Origin: Phocaeicola dorei
Lineage (GTDB): Bacteria > Bacteroidota > Bacteroidia > Bacteroidales > Bacteroidaceae
Assembly: GCF_013009555.1 (NCBI RefSeq)
Contig: NZ_CP046176.1
Coordinates: 4,371,501 to 4,435,500, forward strand
DNA: 64,000 nucleotides
Direction: 5' to 3'
Shown here: in pieces, positions 26,961 to 35,700 of the stretch
Layout: each line of letters starts with the position of its first letter
How positions within the stretch are numbered: the stretch's first letter is position 1
The notes under the pieces: generated by a model
Database searches by the model: none
Told to the model about the DNA's origin: nothing
What the model saw: the letters and a program-made list of their open reading frames with translations, nothing else
Made by a program: the position numbers and the translations under genes

Positions 26961-27707
26961 TTACATGTTCATACCGCCGTCAACCTGGATAACCTGTCCT
27001 GATACATACGAAGACATATCAGAAGCCAGGAAAGTAGCTACATCCGCCACATCTTCAGGAGTACCTCCACGACGCAAAGGAATCTTCTTGGCCCACTCAG
27101 CTTTTACTTCGTCAGACAATTTGGCTGTCATATCCGTGATGATGAATCCCGGAGCGATGGCATTGGCACGGATACCGCGAGAGCCCAATTCCTGAGCGAT
27201 GGATTTAGCCAAACCGATCATACCGGCTTTTGAAGCAGAATAGTTACATTGACCGGCATTTCCGTGAACACCCACTACGGAAGCCATGTTGATAATGCTT
27301 CCACTCTTCTGACGCATCATGATCGGAGTACATGCGTGGATAAAGTTAAAGGCAGACTTCAAGTTCACAGCGATTACCGCATCCCACTGCGCCTCACTCA
27401 TACGCATCATCAATCCATCTTTCGTGATACCTGCATTGTTCACCAAAATATCAACAGAACCGAAATCATCCTTAATCTGATTAACCACTTTCTCTGTATC
27501 CTCAAAATTCGCAGCATTAGAAGCATAACCTTTCACCTTTACACCCAACGCAGCAATTTCTTTTTCTGTATTCTGACCGTTTTCATCAATTACCAAGTCT
27601 GTAAAAGCAATATTTGCTCCTTCGGCAGCAAACTTCAATGCAATCGCTTTACCAATACCACGAGCGGCACCTGTCACAATCGCAGTCTTTCCTGTTAATA
27701 ATCCCAT
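26961..27707 (-). CDS. fabG: 3-oxoacyl-[acyl-carrier-protein] reductase
   Basis: A 248-residue short-chain dehydrogenase. The start at 27707 (MGLLTGKTAIVTG) is chosen because the NAD(P)-binding GAARGIGKA follows at the usual place; the open frame to 27827 overlaps the TetR gene and is not needed. Catalytic residues are visible: the NAG motif (NNAGIT), serine in INMASVVG, and YSASKAG with the Y-x3-K pair. The family converts 3-oxoacyl-ACP to 3-hydroxyacyl-ACP in fatty-acid synthesis, and the sequence is close to standard FabG. It sits between a TetR regulator and rluA on one strand. Confidence 0.93.
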   Translation of the reverse strand: MGLLTGKTAIVTGAARGIGKAIALKFAAEGANIAFTDLVIDENGQNTEKEIAALGVKVKGYASNAANFEDTEKVVNQIKDDFGSVDILVNNAGITKDGLMMRMSEAQWDAVIAVNLKSAFNFIHACTPIMMRQKSGSIINMASVVGVHGNAGQCNYSASKAGMIGLAKSIAQELGSRGIRANAIAPGFIITDMTAKLSDEVKAEWAKKIPLRRGGTPEDVADVATFLASDMSSYVSGQVIQVDGGMNM

Positions 27708-27738
27708 AATTTTTGATTTTATAATTATAAAGTTAATT

Positions 27739-28338
27739 TTATTCCTTATTCTGTTCTTTACGCCCCAATGCGCCATACACAATTTTTGCCACGTATGCCC
27801 ATCCTGTCTCATCGTCCAGTTCCTCACCTATCTGGCCACGTATATAAGGCGCTTCAATGCCCTTCACGCAATAGTGCACAATATCCGCCACGATATTCAC
27901 ATTGTCTATATCAAAGATTCCCTTTTCCTTTCCTTCCGTCAACACCTGCCTGAACAGCTTTGTTTCCGTCCGGTCAAAATTCTTCCGCACCGCCTCCACT
28001 CTCCATATATCACGGAAAAAGCCGGCACGCAAAGTCCCGTTCCTGAACACCACCATCTTGATAGAGTCCAGATGTGTTTCTATCAGCCGCAGTATTTTCG
28101 TATCAGGAGCGATATCCTGTTCAGCCACTTTCTCCATAGCCCCCGACAGCATCTCTAACTCCGACTCCACCACTGCCATATAAATGTCTTCTTTGCTCTT
28201 GAAATACGTATAGAGCGTGCGTCTTCCCTTCTTGGAAGCCACCGCTATATCATTCATTGTCGTATCATCCACCCCATTCTTCGCAAAAAGCTGACGGGCG
28301 ACGTCTACCAATTTAGCCCTAGTCTTTGATACTGCCAT
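27739..28338 (-). CDS. TetR family transcriptional regulator
   Basis: A 199-residue regulator with an N-terminal helix-turn-helix (ARQLFAKNGVDDTTMNDIAV, then GRRTLYTYFKSKEDIYMAV) at about residues 10-60 and a helical ligand-binding C-terminal part. Being encoded directly upstream of fabG, it may control that gene and its own, as fatty-acid-sensing TetR proteins do elsewhere; this is inference. A palindrome at its promoter is a candidate operator. Confidence 0.9.
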   Translation of the reverse strand: MAVSKTRAKLVDVARQLFAKNGVDDTTMNDIAVASKKGRRTLYTYFKSKEDIYMAVVESELEMLSGAMEKVAEQDIAPDTKILRLIETHLDSIKMVVFRNGTLRAGFFRDIWRVEAVRKNFDRTETKLFRQVLTEGKEKGIFDIDNVNIVADIVHYCVKGIEAPYIRGQIGEELDDETGWAYVAKIVYGALGRKEQNKE

Positions 28339-28357
28339 ATAAGTTCAATTGCACATT

Positions 28358-28369
28358 ACATATATATGT
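28358..28369. promoter_or_regulatory. candidate operator at the tetR promoter
   Basis: ACATATATATGT is a perfect 12-bp palindrome placed at the predicted transcript start of the TetR gene, where a repressor would block initiation. AT-rich sequence makes a chance match possible. Confidence 0.4.
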
Positions 28370-28372
28370 GAG

Positions 28373-28404
28373 CAAAATTACATTTTTTCTTTGTACCACA
28401 CAAA
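28373..28404 (-). promoter_or_regulatory. promoter of the tetR-fabG-rluA operon
   Basis: On the minus strand: TTTG (28404-28401), 20 bp, TAATTTTG (28380-28373), an exact match to both boxes of the Bacteroidetes consensus. Confidence 0.7.
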
Positions 28405-28515
28405 CAAATAAAGTATAATCTTGAAGCAAACGTTAATTAACATATCGTATACGCTCTATATATCAACATATTAGCTAAAAAGATTATTTTATTTGAGAAA
28501 AAGATACAGAAATAG

Positions 28516-28546
28516 TTTGGAGATTAGAAAAAAAGCCGTACCTTTG
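28516..28546 (+). promoter_or_regulatory. promoter of the initiator tRNA gene
   Basis: TTTG (28516-28519), 19 bp, TACCTTTG (28539-28546): both boxes match the Bacteroidetes consensus, just upstream of the tRNA. Confidence 0.8.
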
Positions 28547-28569
28547 CACCCGTAATCAAAACACAACAT

Positions 28570-28642
<73 letters not shown>

Positions 28643-28650
28643 CTTCAATC

Positions 28651-28680
28651 AAAGAGAAGCAGAATTGCTTCTCTTTTTTA
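28651..28680 (+). terminator. rho-independent terminator of the initiator tRNA
   Basis: Perfect 11-bp stem AAAGAGAAGCA / TGCTTCTCTTT with a GAAT loop and a T-rich tail, 8 bp after the tRNA. Confidence 0.85.
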
Positions 28681-28712
28681 TTTCCCCAGTATTTTTTTAT
28701 TTCTTATCTTTG
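28681..28712 (+). promoter_or_regulatory. probable promoter of the GH2 gene
   Basis: TTTC (28681-28684), 20 bp, TATCTTTG (28705-28712), one mismatch from the consensus. It lies about 32 bp upstream of the ATG. Confidence 0.5.
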
Positions 28713-28744
28713 ACCTTCATTAAATTATCAAGATACATAGAACC

Positions 28745-31423
28745 ATGAAACAAAACATCTTATTTTATCTCATCGCTTTACTATTTTTCCCTCTCTATGA
28801 GATGCAGGCAGCCCACCAACCTGAATTCTCTACTGCCGGTTTCTATGAACTGGCAAACTCCGGACGTGAAGTATATTCCATGAATCCGGCATGGCGATTC
28901 CACAAAGGAGCCGCTACAGGTGCAGAAGCTACCGACTTTAATGACCGGAACTGGAAAATGGTTTCCCTGCCCGACGGCATTGAATATGTACCGACTGAGG
29001 CCAGTGGATGTATCAACTATCAAGGCGAGGTATGGTACCGCAAACATTTCACTCCGGCAGATGAATTGAAAGGCAAAAAACTTTTCCTGCATTTCGAAGC
29101 TATCATGGGGAAAAGCAAAGTTTTCGTAAACGGCAATTTATTGACCGAACACTTTGGCGGATACCTGCCTGTAGTCGTTGATGTCACCGACGCACTGAAT
29201 TGGGAAACAGACAATGTGATAGCCGTATGGGCAGACAACAGCAATGACCCCAGCTATCCTCCCGGCAAAGCACAGGATGTACTGGATTATACTTATTTTG
29301 GCGGCATCTATCGTGACTGCTGGCTAATAGCCCATCGTCCGGTTTTCATCACCGATCCCAATTTCGAAAACGAAATGGCAGGCGGCGGGCTTTTCGTGTC
29401 ATACGACAAAGTTTCCGACACTTCCGCAGAAATAATCCTGAAAGCCCATATACGTAATGACAGTAAAAAGAACTTCAAAGGAGTAGTAGAATATGAACTT
29501 CAGCAACCCGACGGCACACAAGCCGCATTTCTGAACGATGTCATTCAAGTACGTCCGGGCAAGGCAGTCACTTCAAAAGATAAAATAATGTTGAAGTCTC
29601 CCCTGCTTTGGAGCCCTGAAACGCCTACGTTATATAACCTGATTGTCCGTATCCGCGACAATGAAGGAAATGTAGTGGACGGCTACCGCCGCCGCATCGG
29701 TATCCGCAGCGTAGAATTCAAGGGCAAGGACGGATTCTGGCTGAACGGCAAACCTTATCCAAGCCCACTGATTGGCGCCAACCGCCATCAGGATTTTGCC
29801 GTAGTAGGCAATGCCGTTGCCAACAGCATTCATTGGCGCGACGCTAAAAAGCTACGCGACGCAGGTATGAAAGTCATCCGGAATGCTCACTGCCCTCAAG
29901 ACCCCGCCTTTATGGACGCCTGCGACGAACTGGGCTTGTTCGTCATCGTCAACACTCCGGGATGGCAATTCTGGAATGACGCCCCCGAATTTGCACAACG
30001 TGTCTATAGCGATATCCGCAACCTGGTACGGCGTGATCGCAATCACCCTTGTGTATGGTTATGGGAACCTATTCTGAATGAAACCTGGTATCCGGCAGAC
30101 TTCGCCCAAAATACCCTCGATATTGTCAATCAAGAATACCCTTATCCGTATTGCTACTCCGGTTGCGACAGCGAAGCACGGGGACATGAGGTATATCCGG
30201 TACTCTTCACTCATCCGGCCAACGCGGACAAGGACTGGGCCATCAAAAGCCTCGACCCTAAAATAACCTATTTCACCCGCGAGTGGGGAGATAATGTAGA
30301 CGACTGGAATTCGCACAACTCCCCCAGCCGTGTGGCACGCAACTGGGGGGAACAGGCTATGCTCATCCAGGCACAGCACTATGCCGCTCCCCGTTATCCT
30401 TTCACCTGTTACGATGTACTCTGCCGTACTCCGCGCCAACACGTCGGCGGCTGTTTGTGGCACTCGTTCGACCACCAACGCGGCTATCATCCCGATCCCT
30501 TCTATGGTGGTGTGATGGACGTATTCCGTCAACCCAAATATGCTTATTATATGTTCAAAGCCCAGCGCTCGCCCGAAAAGCAAGACCGTCTTTTCGAAAC
30601 AGGACCGATGGTGCACATCGCCCATGAAATGACTCCCTTCTCACCCAAAGACGTTACTGTATACTCCAATTGTGACGAGGTGCGGCTTACTTATAATAAA
30701 GGTGGCAAGACATGGACTTACACCAAGCCGGCAACGAAAGAAGGAATGCCCTCACCCGTTATAACATTCAAAGATATATACGACTTCATGATAGACAAGA
30801 ACATGTCTATGAGAAAGAAGAAACAGGACGAGGTGTTCCTACTGGCCGAAGGCATCATAGACGGAAAAGTAGTTGCCACGCACGAAGTACGACCGGCCCG
30901 GCGTCCCGAGAAACTGCTGCTTTGGGTTGACAATGAAAACACCGACTTAAAAGCTGATGGCTCCGACTTTGTAACCGTAGTAGCCGCCATAGCCGATAAA
31001 AACGGGAATATCAAACGTCTGAACAACTATTATGTGAAATTCCATGTAGAAGGAGAAGGACGTATTTTAGGCGGAGCGAATATACTGGCCAATCCGGCTC
31101 CGGTAAAATGGGGGACAGCCCCCGTGCTGATACAATCCACCTTAAAGCCGGGTAAAATCAAAATCACTGCCAGCGTATTGTTCGAAGGCTCGCAAATGCC
31201 TGCCAGCGCAGTGTTGGAATTAGAAAGCAAGCCGGCAGCTCATCCTTTCATCTATACCGAAAGTGAAGCTGCGCTGATTCCCATGAGCAGCGACTCACCT
31301 TTTGGACAATCAGCCGCCAAATCGGCTTCCGAACTGGAACAAGAACGTCTGCTGAAAGAACGGAATGCACAAAGGCTGAAAGAGGTGGAAAAACAACAAG
31401 CCGACTTCGGTGAAAAGAAATAA
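28745..31423 (+). CDS. secreted glycoside hydrolase family 2 protein
   Basis: An 892-residue enzyme with a signal peptide (MKQNILFYLIALLFFPLYEMQA). Order of domains: jelly-roll sugar-binding domain (about 35-205), Ig-like domain (about 215-325), then a TIM barrel (about 330-620). LWEPILNETW carries the N-E acid/base pair, and ITYFTREWGDN carries the likely nucleophile glutamate. A further Ig-like C-terminal region follows (VEGEGRILGGANILANPAPV), and the protein ends in a charged helix (about 860-892). GH2 enzymes cleave beta-galactosides, beta-mannosides or beta-glucuronides; the substrate cannot be read. It is the enzyme nearest to the SusC/SusD pair. Confidence 0.93.
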   Translation: MKQNILFYLIALLFFPLYEMQAAHQPEFSTAGFYELANSGREVYSMNPAWRFHKGAATGAEATDFNDRNWKMVSLPDGIEYVPTEASGCINYQGEVWYRKHFTPADELKGKKLFLHFEAIMGKSKVFVNGNLLTEHFGGYLPVVVDVTDALNWETDNVIAVWADNSNDPSYPPGKAQDVLDYTYFGGIYRDCWLIAHRPVFITDPNFENEMAGGGLFVSYDKVSDTSAEIILKAHIRNDSKKNFKGVVEYELQQPDGTQAAFLNDVIQVRPGKAVTSKDKIMLKSPLLWSPETPTLYNLIVRIRDNEGNVVDGYRRRIGIRSVEFKGKDGFWLNGKPYPSPLIGANRHQDFAVVGNAVANSIHWRDAKKLRDAGMKVIRNAHCPQDPAFMDACDELGLFVIVNTPGWQFWNDAPEFAQRVYSDIRNLVRRDRNHPCVWLWEPILNETWYPADFAQNTLDIVNQEYPYPYCYSGCDSEARGHEVYPVLFTHPANADKDWAIKSLDPKITYFTREWGDNVDDWNSHNSPSRVARNWGEQAMLIQAQHYAAPRYPFTCYDVLCRTPRQHVGGCLWHSFDHQRGYHPDPFYGGVMDVFRQPKYAYYMFKAQRSPEKQDRLFETGPMVHIAHEMTPFSPKDVTVYSNCDEVRLTYNKGGKTWTYTKPATKEGMPSPVITFKDIYDFMIDKNMSMRKKKQDEVFLLAEGIIDGKVVATHEVRPARRPEKLLLWVDNENTDLKADGSDFVTVVAAIADKNGNIKRLNNYYVKFHVEGEGRILGGANILANPAPVKWGTAPVLIQSTLKPGKIKITASVLFEGSQMPASAVLELESKPAAHPFIYTESEAALIPMSSDSPFGQSAAKSASELEQERLLKERNAQRLKEVEKQQADFGEKK

Positions 31424-31429
31424 TCATCG

Positions 31430-31474
31430 CCATCCTGACAGGATGGACGGAAAGTGTTCGCTTCCCGTCCATCC
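31430..31474. repeat. two overlapping hairpins after the GH2 gene
   Basis: CCATCCTGACAGGATGG (31430-31446) is a 17-nt palindrome; GGATGGACGG (31441-31450) also pairs with CCGTCCATCC (31465-31474). The two structures exclude each other. There is no T tract. The core ATCCTGACAGGAT recurs at 49928-49940. Confidence 0.65.
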
Positions 31475-31550
31475 ACTTCTTTACATTTCACCTCAAATTT
31501 CCCCTTATTCCCCTAATTTATCGAAAAAAAAACAGCTTTCGCCGAATAGA

Positions 31551-31582
31551 TTAGAAAAATCGACCGAGAACATTTACCTTTG
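31551..31582 (+). promoter_or_regulatory. probable promoter of the fimbrillin/FISUMP-like lipoprotein gene
   Basis: TTAG (31551-31554), 20 bp, TACCTTTG (31575-31582). The -7 box is exact and the -33 box has one mismatch. Confidence 0.5.
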
Positions 31583-31645
31583 CTATCTAAAATTAAATAA
31601 TAAATACCATTCAAGTTTTAATCATAAAACAGCAAAACGAAAACG

Positions 31646-33199
31646 ATGATGAAAAAGACAACAACTATTCTCTGTTTGGGCATCGCTCTATGCATGTTGG
31701 GGTGTAGCGATGACGATGATCAAGTTACAACAACCTCCACCGTTCCTTTTTCTCTCACAGCATCACTGTCCCCCCGTTCTTCAGATGCAGAGGATACAGG
31801 CATCCTGCAAGGCAACTGGAACGCCAACAGCCAACTGGCCGTAATGAAAACCGGTTCCAGCGGTGTTCCCAAAACGATTCTCACAAGAGAAACTGACTCT
31901 TCTGATACCTTTACGGGCGATCTTTCGACACTAGTAAAGAACGAGAATGAAATTGCCGTATTCTACCCGGCGGCAGCCATCACCGCGACCAGCAGCGACA
32001 CTCTGACTCAAACCCTCAACCTGAGCGGACAAGACGGAACACTGGCAGGTATAACAAATTATGATTACTCGTGGGCACTGTGTAAAGCCAGCATGAACGA
32101 AACTACAGGCTCTTCCGCCTGCGAAATGACTAGCTTGGTCACCATCGGTAAATTCCAGTTCACCGCCAACGGTGACAGTCCTTTGAACAACATCACAAGA
32201 ATTACCGTAACCGCCACTGCCGGAAACCTCTACTCGAGTGCCGTTATGAAACTAAAAGACGGAGAGTTTAGCAGTACCCAAACAGGAAATATCACTATTA
32301 AAAACAAAACCGGTATTTCCGGAACCACTTACATCTCCTTCTTCCCTTCCGAAGCACAATTGCATTTCACCCTTGTTACCACCACCGGTGAAGTGTATGA
32401 GACAGCTACTTCGACAACCATCAAATTGGAGAAAGGCAAAGTATACGAAGCGCCGACACTCACTTGCACTCTTTTACCTTCTGCCAAGGTAGGCGATTAT
32501 TACTATAGCGACGCTACCTTCTCCAGCGAGAAGAATGAGAATAAAACCTGCATCGGTATTGTCTATGCTCTGGATGATGCGGACGGCAATCTCTCGCCCA
32601 CCCTGTCCACTTCTCCATTCGGACGCATCGTGGCATTAAGCGACAACCAGTCCAGTACCAAATGGATCAGCAAAGCAGAAGATATAGAAGGCATCGAAAA
32701 CTATACCACCGCTGACGGTACATTGACAAGCGGTGTTCTCCCTTATTATGACGGAACCGCCGATTCTTTCTTCTCCGATAAGGACGAGGAACGCATCAAG
32801 GGAGCAACCATCTATGTTGAAACCGGACAACCTGCCACCTGGGTGTCAGAAGGAGCCATCAGCGACTTCAACGGAAAGGCTCACACCGCCTATCTTGGTA
32901 AAAGTTCTTCCAGTTACCCGGCAGGAGGTTACTGCTACCAATACAGTACCAGCGGCAAATCGGCAGGTGAATGGTATTTACCGTCGGCAGGCGAGTTGAC
33001 TTTGTTGTGGGAACTTCAAAAAACCGGAGTCATTTGCAAAGACAAACAAGATTGTTTCAATGATTTCACACGCAAGGGGTACTGGTCTTCTTCCGAACAC
33101 TCGGCAGAATCCGCCTGGTATCTGAATTTCGTTAGTGGTGCGATAGTTGCCAACAGCAAAGCCAGCAATTACGCCACGCGCCCTGTCGCACAGTTCTAA
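31646..33199 (+). CDS. surface lipoprotein with fimbrillin-like and FISUMP/DUF1566-like parts
   Basis: A 517-residue lipoprotein: lipobox CMLGCSDDDDQ with Cys about residue 20, followed by the aspartates that often mark export to the cell surface in Bacteroides. The first ~270 residues resemble fimbrillin-type repeats (conserved ASLSPRSSD, EIAVFYPAA, LEKGKVYEAPTLT). The C-terminal ~200 residues look like the FISUMP/DUF1566 lectin-like fold, with SAGEWYLPSAGELTLLWELQ, GYWSSSEHSAESAWYLNF and ATRPVAQF. It could be an adhesin or a glycan-binding protein. Either of two ATG codons (31646 or 31649) could start it. A strong terminator follows. Confidence 0.75.
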   Translation: MMKKTTTILCLGIALCMLGCSDDDDQVTTTSTVPFSLTASLSPRSSDAEDTGILQGNWNANSQLAVMKTGSSGVPKTILTRETDSSDTFTGDLSTLVKNENEIAVFYPAAAITATSSDTLTQTLNLSGQDGTLAGITNYDYSWALCKASMNETTGSSACEMTSLVTIGKFQFTANGDSPLNNITRITVTATAGNLYSSAVMKLKDGEFSSTQTGNITIKNKTGISGTTYISFFPSEAQLHFTLVTTTGEVYETATSTTIKLEKGKVYEAPTLTCTLLPSAKVGDYYYSDATFSSEKNENKTCIGIVYALDDADGNLSPTLSTSPFGRIVALSDNQSSTKWISKAEDIEGIENYTTADGTLTSGVLPYYDGTADSFFSDKDEERIKGATIYVETGQPATWVSEGAISDFNGKAHTAYLGKSSSSYPAGGYCYQYSTSGKSAGEWYLPSAGELTLLWELQKTGVICKDKQDCFNDFTRKGYWSSSEHSAESAWYLNFVSGAIVANSKASNYATRPVAQF

Positions 33200-33255
33200 A
33201 GTTCCAATGGAGGTAGCAGCCCCATTGGTTATAAACGATTGACAAATTGATTGTA

Positions 33256-33299
33256 AAGCCCGGTCCGCTTACCACAAAATGGACCGGGCTTCTTTTTTT
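33256..33299 (+). terminator. rho-independent terminator
   Basis: 11-bp stem AAGCCCGGTCC / GGACCGGGCTT with a 14-nt loop, followed by a T tract. Confidence 0.85.
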
Positions 33300-33664
33300 C
33301 ATATTTTTCACTCTTTCCTTTATCAACCCGGAGATTTTCCGATCTTTGCAGCACACCAATTCTTACGCCTATGAAAATACGATCCACCCATGAATTGCAT
33401 CAAATTGGGTAAATTGATGCTGGAAGTTGATATAAAGCATTTCCAAGTCAGGGCATTGGCTGACATCAACGGATTACAAACCCGAAACCTCCATCACTGC
33501 CAGGTATTTCAACCAAAAACAGCCCGAAAAATCTAAAGACCATATATGACAAAAGACAGAGAATCCTCACGAACTCCCTGCCCTTTTGCTATGTTAAAAA
33601 TATTATCCCAAAAAACGAATACTTTTACTTCTGAATATTTATTGACCCAACCTTATGAAAAAAA
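33300..33664. other. intergenic region with one unassigned small frame
   Basis: Between the lipoprotein terminator and the susD stop. A frame from 33390 to 33536 would encode 48 residues beginning MNCIKLGKLMLEVDIKHFQV; a -7-like GATCTTTG lies upstream at 33341-33348. I do not recognise the peptide; it may be a remnant of an older gene. Nothing else is seen. Confidence 0.35.
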
Positions 33665-35680
33665 TTATTTTTCAGCATGTCCGCCTGCCGTAGTGGGCCA
33701 ATTTATATTCTGATATATATTGCTATTGTTTATATCGCGGTCAGCAGAAGCTGTACGTATATCACTGATTCCTATCGGATACAAATAATATGCCTCATGC
33801 CAGTTATAACCATCACGCAGTTCGTTGGAACTCTCCAAATTACGGCTGTAAGGACGTAGATACTTGCCTTGCTCTTTACCAGAGACAACTGCATCCGATG
33901 TCCCGTCCGCCTTGATATCAGCATCATACAACAGATAAAGATTATCCCAAAAATTCACTCCTTCAGGAATCCACTTTGCAGTTATCATACGGTCAAAGGA
34001 GCGCCAACGAATCAAATCGGCAAAACGTTGTCCTTCACTGAAAAGCTCGTTCATACGTTCGCGACGAATATTATACAAGGTCACATCCACCATGGAAGTC
34101 CCTGAATACACCCCGAAATCCTTTTCTTTGGAAAGATCGGTAGCAGCAATTGTAGCGTCAATATCAGTGCTCACCCCGGCACGTTCACGCAATTGCATCC
34201 AATACTTTCTGGCATCAGCATCCAGTGTTCCATTCTTTTCATAACAAGCTTCCATATAGTTCAATAATGCCTCAGCTGTACGGAAAACAGGGCATGCGTT
34301 AGTACAGCGCAACTCATCATTCGGAGTCTGGGTATAATCATACGTATAATACTTACGTGGCTGATACCCTGTGATACAACGTATTTCTTGATTTGAATTA
34401 TCGATACCGGGTTTCTTGAATGGCTGACTGTACTGAGGCGCACTAGGATCAGAATCAAGCAGCGTACTCTCACTCCAAACAAAAAGCTGAAGACGTTCGT
34501 CGCGACCGGCTTTCACATTATCAATGCTGACATCACCCTGATAGTCATTGCTGGCATAAATGGGTAATCCATTCTTCATCAGAAAAGACTCTGCAAAGGT
34601 ACGGGTATATCCATCGGCACAACCAGTCTTCACACGATAGGCTGCATCGTGACTGATACTCAGGCTAAAGCTGTACTGTTTCCACAATAAGACTTCGGGG
34701 ACATTAGCCAGTGAAGGCTGACTATACATTTCAAAATAGTCATTCCAACCTGTGATGACACCCGGTTGAGGTTCTATTACATGATTATTGGTAGTCAGTT
34801 GCGCATTATCGGCTACCTGTTTTGCAGCATTCATAGCTTCTGTCAAGAAAAAATCCACTTCACTATCAATACTGAAATTCTTTCCACTGTTATAAGGCAT
34901 ATTGGCTCCCGGCCAATTATTATCTCCCGGTACACGTCCGCTTCCTTTATGATACTTTTCAAAAGTGGCTTCAAACAAGGCTACTCTAGATTTAAACAGC
35001 AAAGCCGCCTCTCTATTGACACGCTGACCATTGAACTTGCCTCGACTTGCTAAATATGAAATAGCTTTGTCCAAATCTTCCAATATGAAACGTGCCACTT
35101 CATTACGCGGAGTACGCTTACTGTTTTCTACAATGACCTCATCATTATCTTCCAAGACCTTGGTAACTATGGGTAAATCACCATAATAGGCCAACATTCG
35201 GAAATAACACAATGCACGGAAGAAGTAACCCTCTCCGATATAGTTCTTAATCAGTTCCGCATCGCCGGTAATCGTTCCATTCTCATAACCGGTAACTGCC
35301 TTATCTAAAAAATAATTGTAAACGCGTACCCCTCCATAGTATCCCTGAAGGGCTTTTCCCGAAGAAACTTCCCAATGGTCATCGGCAAAAAGAGTCGTAT
35401 TACCGTTCAACCCAGCCAACATGATATCGGTATTACCGTCAGAACGTGCCATACCATCACTATAACTCTGCGTATGATACATCTCTCCGCTATAGGGAGC
35501 AACCAAATAGGAACTATAATAATTATTCAAGTAAGTAGCCAGCTGATCGGCTGATGTATAGAATGACTCCGGTGTGATTTGGCTTACAGGATCAAGGTCG
35601 AGCAGATCGTTACACGAGGTGGTACTCATAGCAGCACCCAACAAAAGACATAATCCGATGTGTTTTGTATTTATTTTCAT
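33665..35680 (-). CDS. SusD/RagB family nutrient-binding outer-membrane lipoprotein
   Basis: A 671-residue surface lipoprotein with lipobox MSTTSCNDLLDLDP (Cys about residue 23). The family hallmarks are present: YTSADQLATYLNNYY near residue 42, AEALLNYMEACYEKNGTLDA and RRERMNELFSEGQRFADLIRW in the C-terminal half. It caps the SusC transporter and binds glycan chains at the cell surface. It is encoded 20 bp after the susC-like gene on the same strand. It is longer than the ~550-residue prototype, so it has extra loops. The ligand is unknown. Confidence 0.94.
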   Translation of the reverse strand: MKINTKHIGLCLLLGAAMSTTSCNDLLDLDPVSQITPESFYTSADQLATYLNNYYSSYLVAPYSGEMYHTQSYSDGMARSDGNTDIMLAGLNGNTTLFADDHWEVSSGKALQGYYGGVRVYNYFLDKAVTGYENGTITGDAELIKNYIGEGYFFRALCYFRMLAYYGDLPIVTKVLEDNDEVIVENSKRTPRNEVARFILEDLDKAISYLASRGKFNGQRVNREAALLFKSRVALFEATFEKYHKGSGRVPGDNNWPGANMPYNSGKNFSIDSEVDFFLTEAMNAAKQVADNAQLTTNNHVIEPQPGVITGWNDYFEMYSQPSLANVPEVLLWKQYSFSLSISHDAAYRVKTGCADGYTRTFAESFLMKNGLPIYASNDYQGDVSIDNVKAGRDERLQLFVWSESTLLDSDPSAPQYSQPFKKPGIDNSNQEIRCITGYQPRKYYTYDYTQTPNDELRCTNACPVFRTAEALLNYMEACYEKNGTLDADARKYWMQLRERAGVSTDIDATIAATDLSKEKDFGVYSGTSMVDVTLYNIRRERMNELFSEGQRFADLIRWRSFDRMITAKWIPEGVNFWDNLYLLYDADIKADGTSDAVVSGKEQGKYLRPYSRNLESSNELRDGYNWHEAYYLYPIGISDIRTASADRDINNSNIYQNINWPTTAGGHAEK

Positions 35681-35700
35681 AATATTCTTCTTTTTATTAG

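Noticed and set aside
26961..27827. FabG with a 40-residue N-terminal extension
   Set aside because: The extension overlaps the end of the TetR gene and has no family counterpart; the methionine at 27707 gives a standard FabG.
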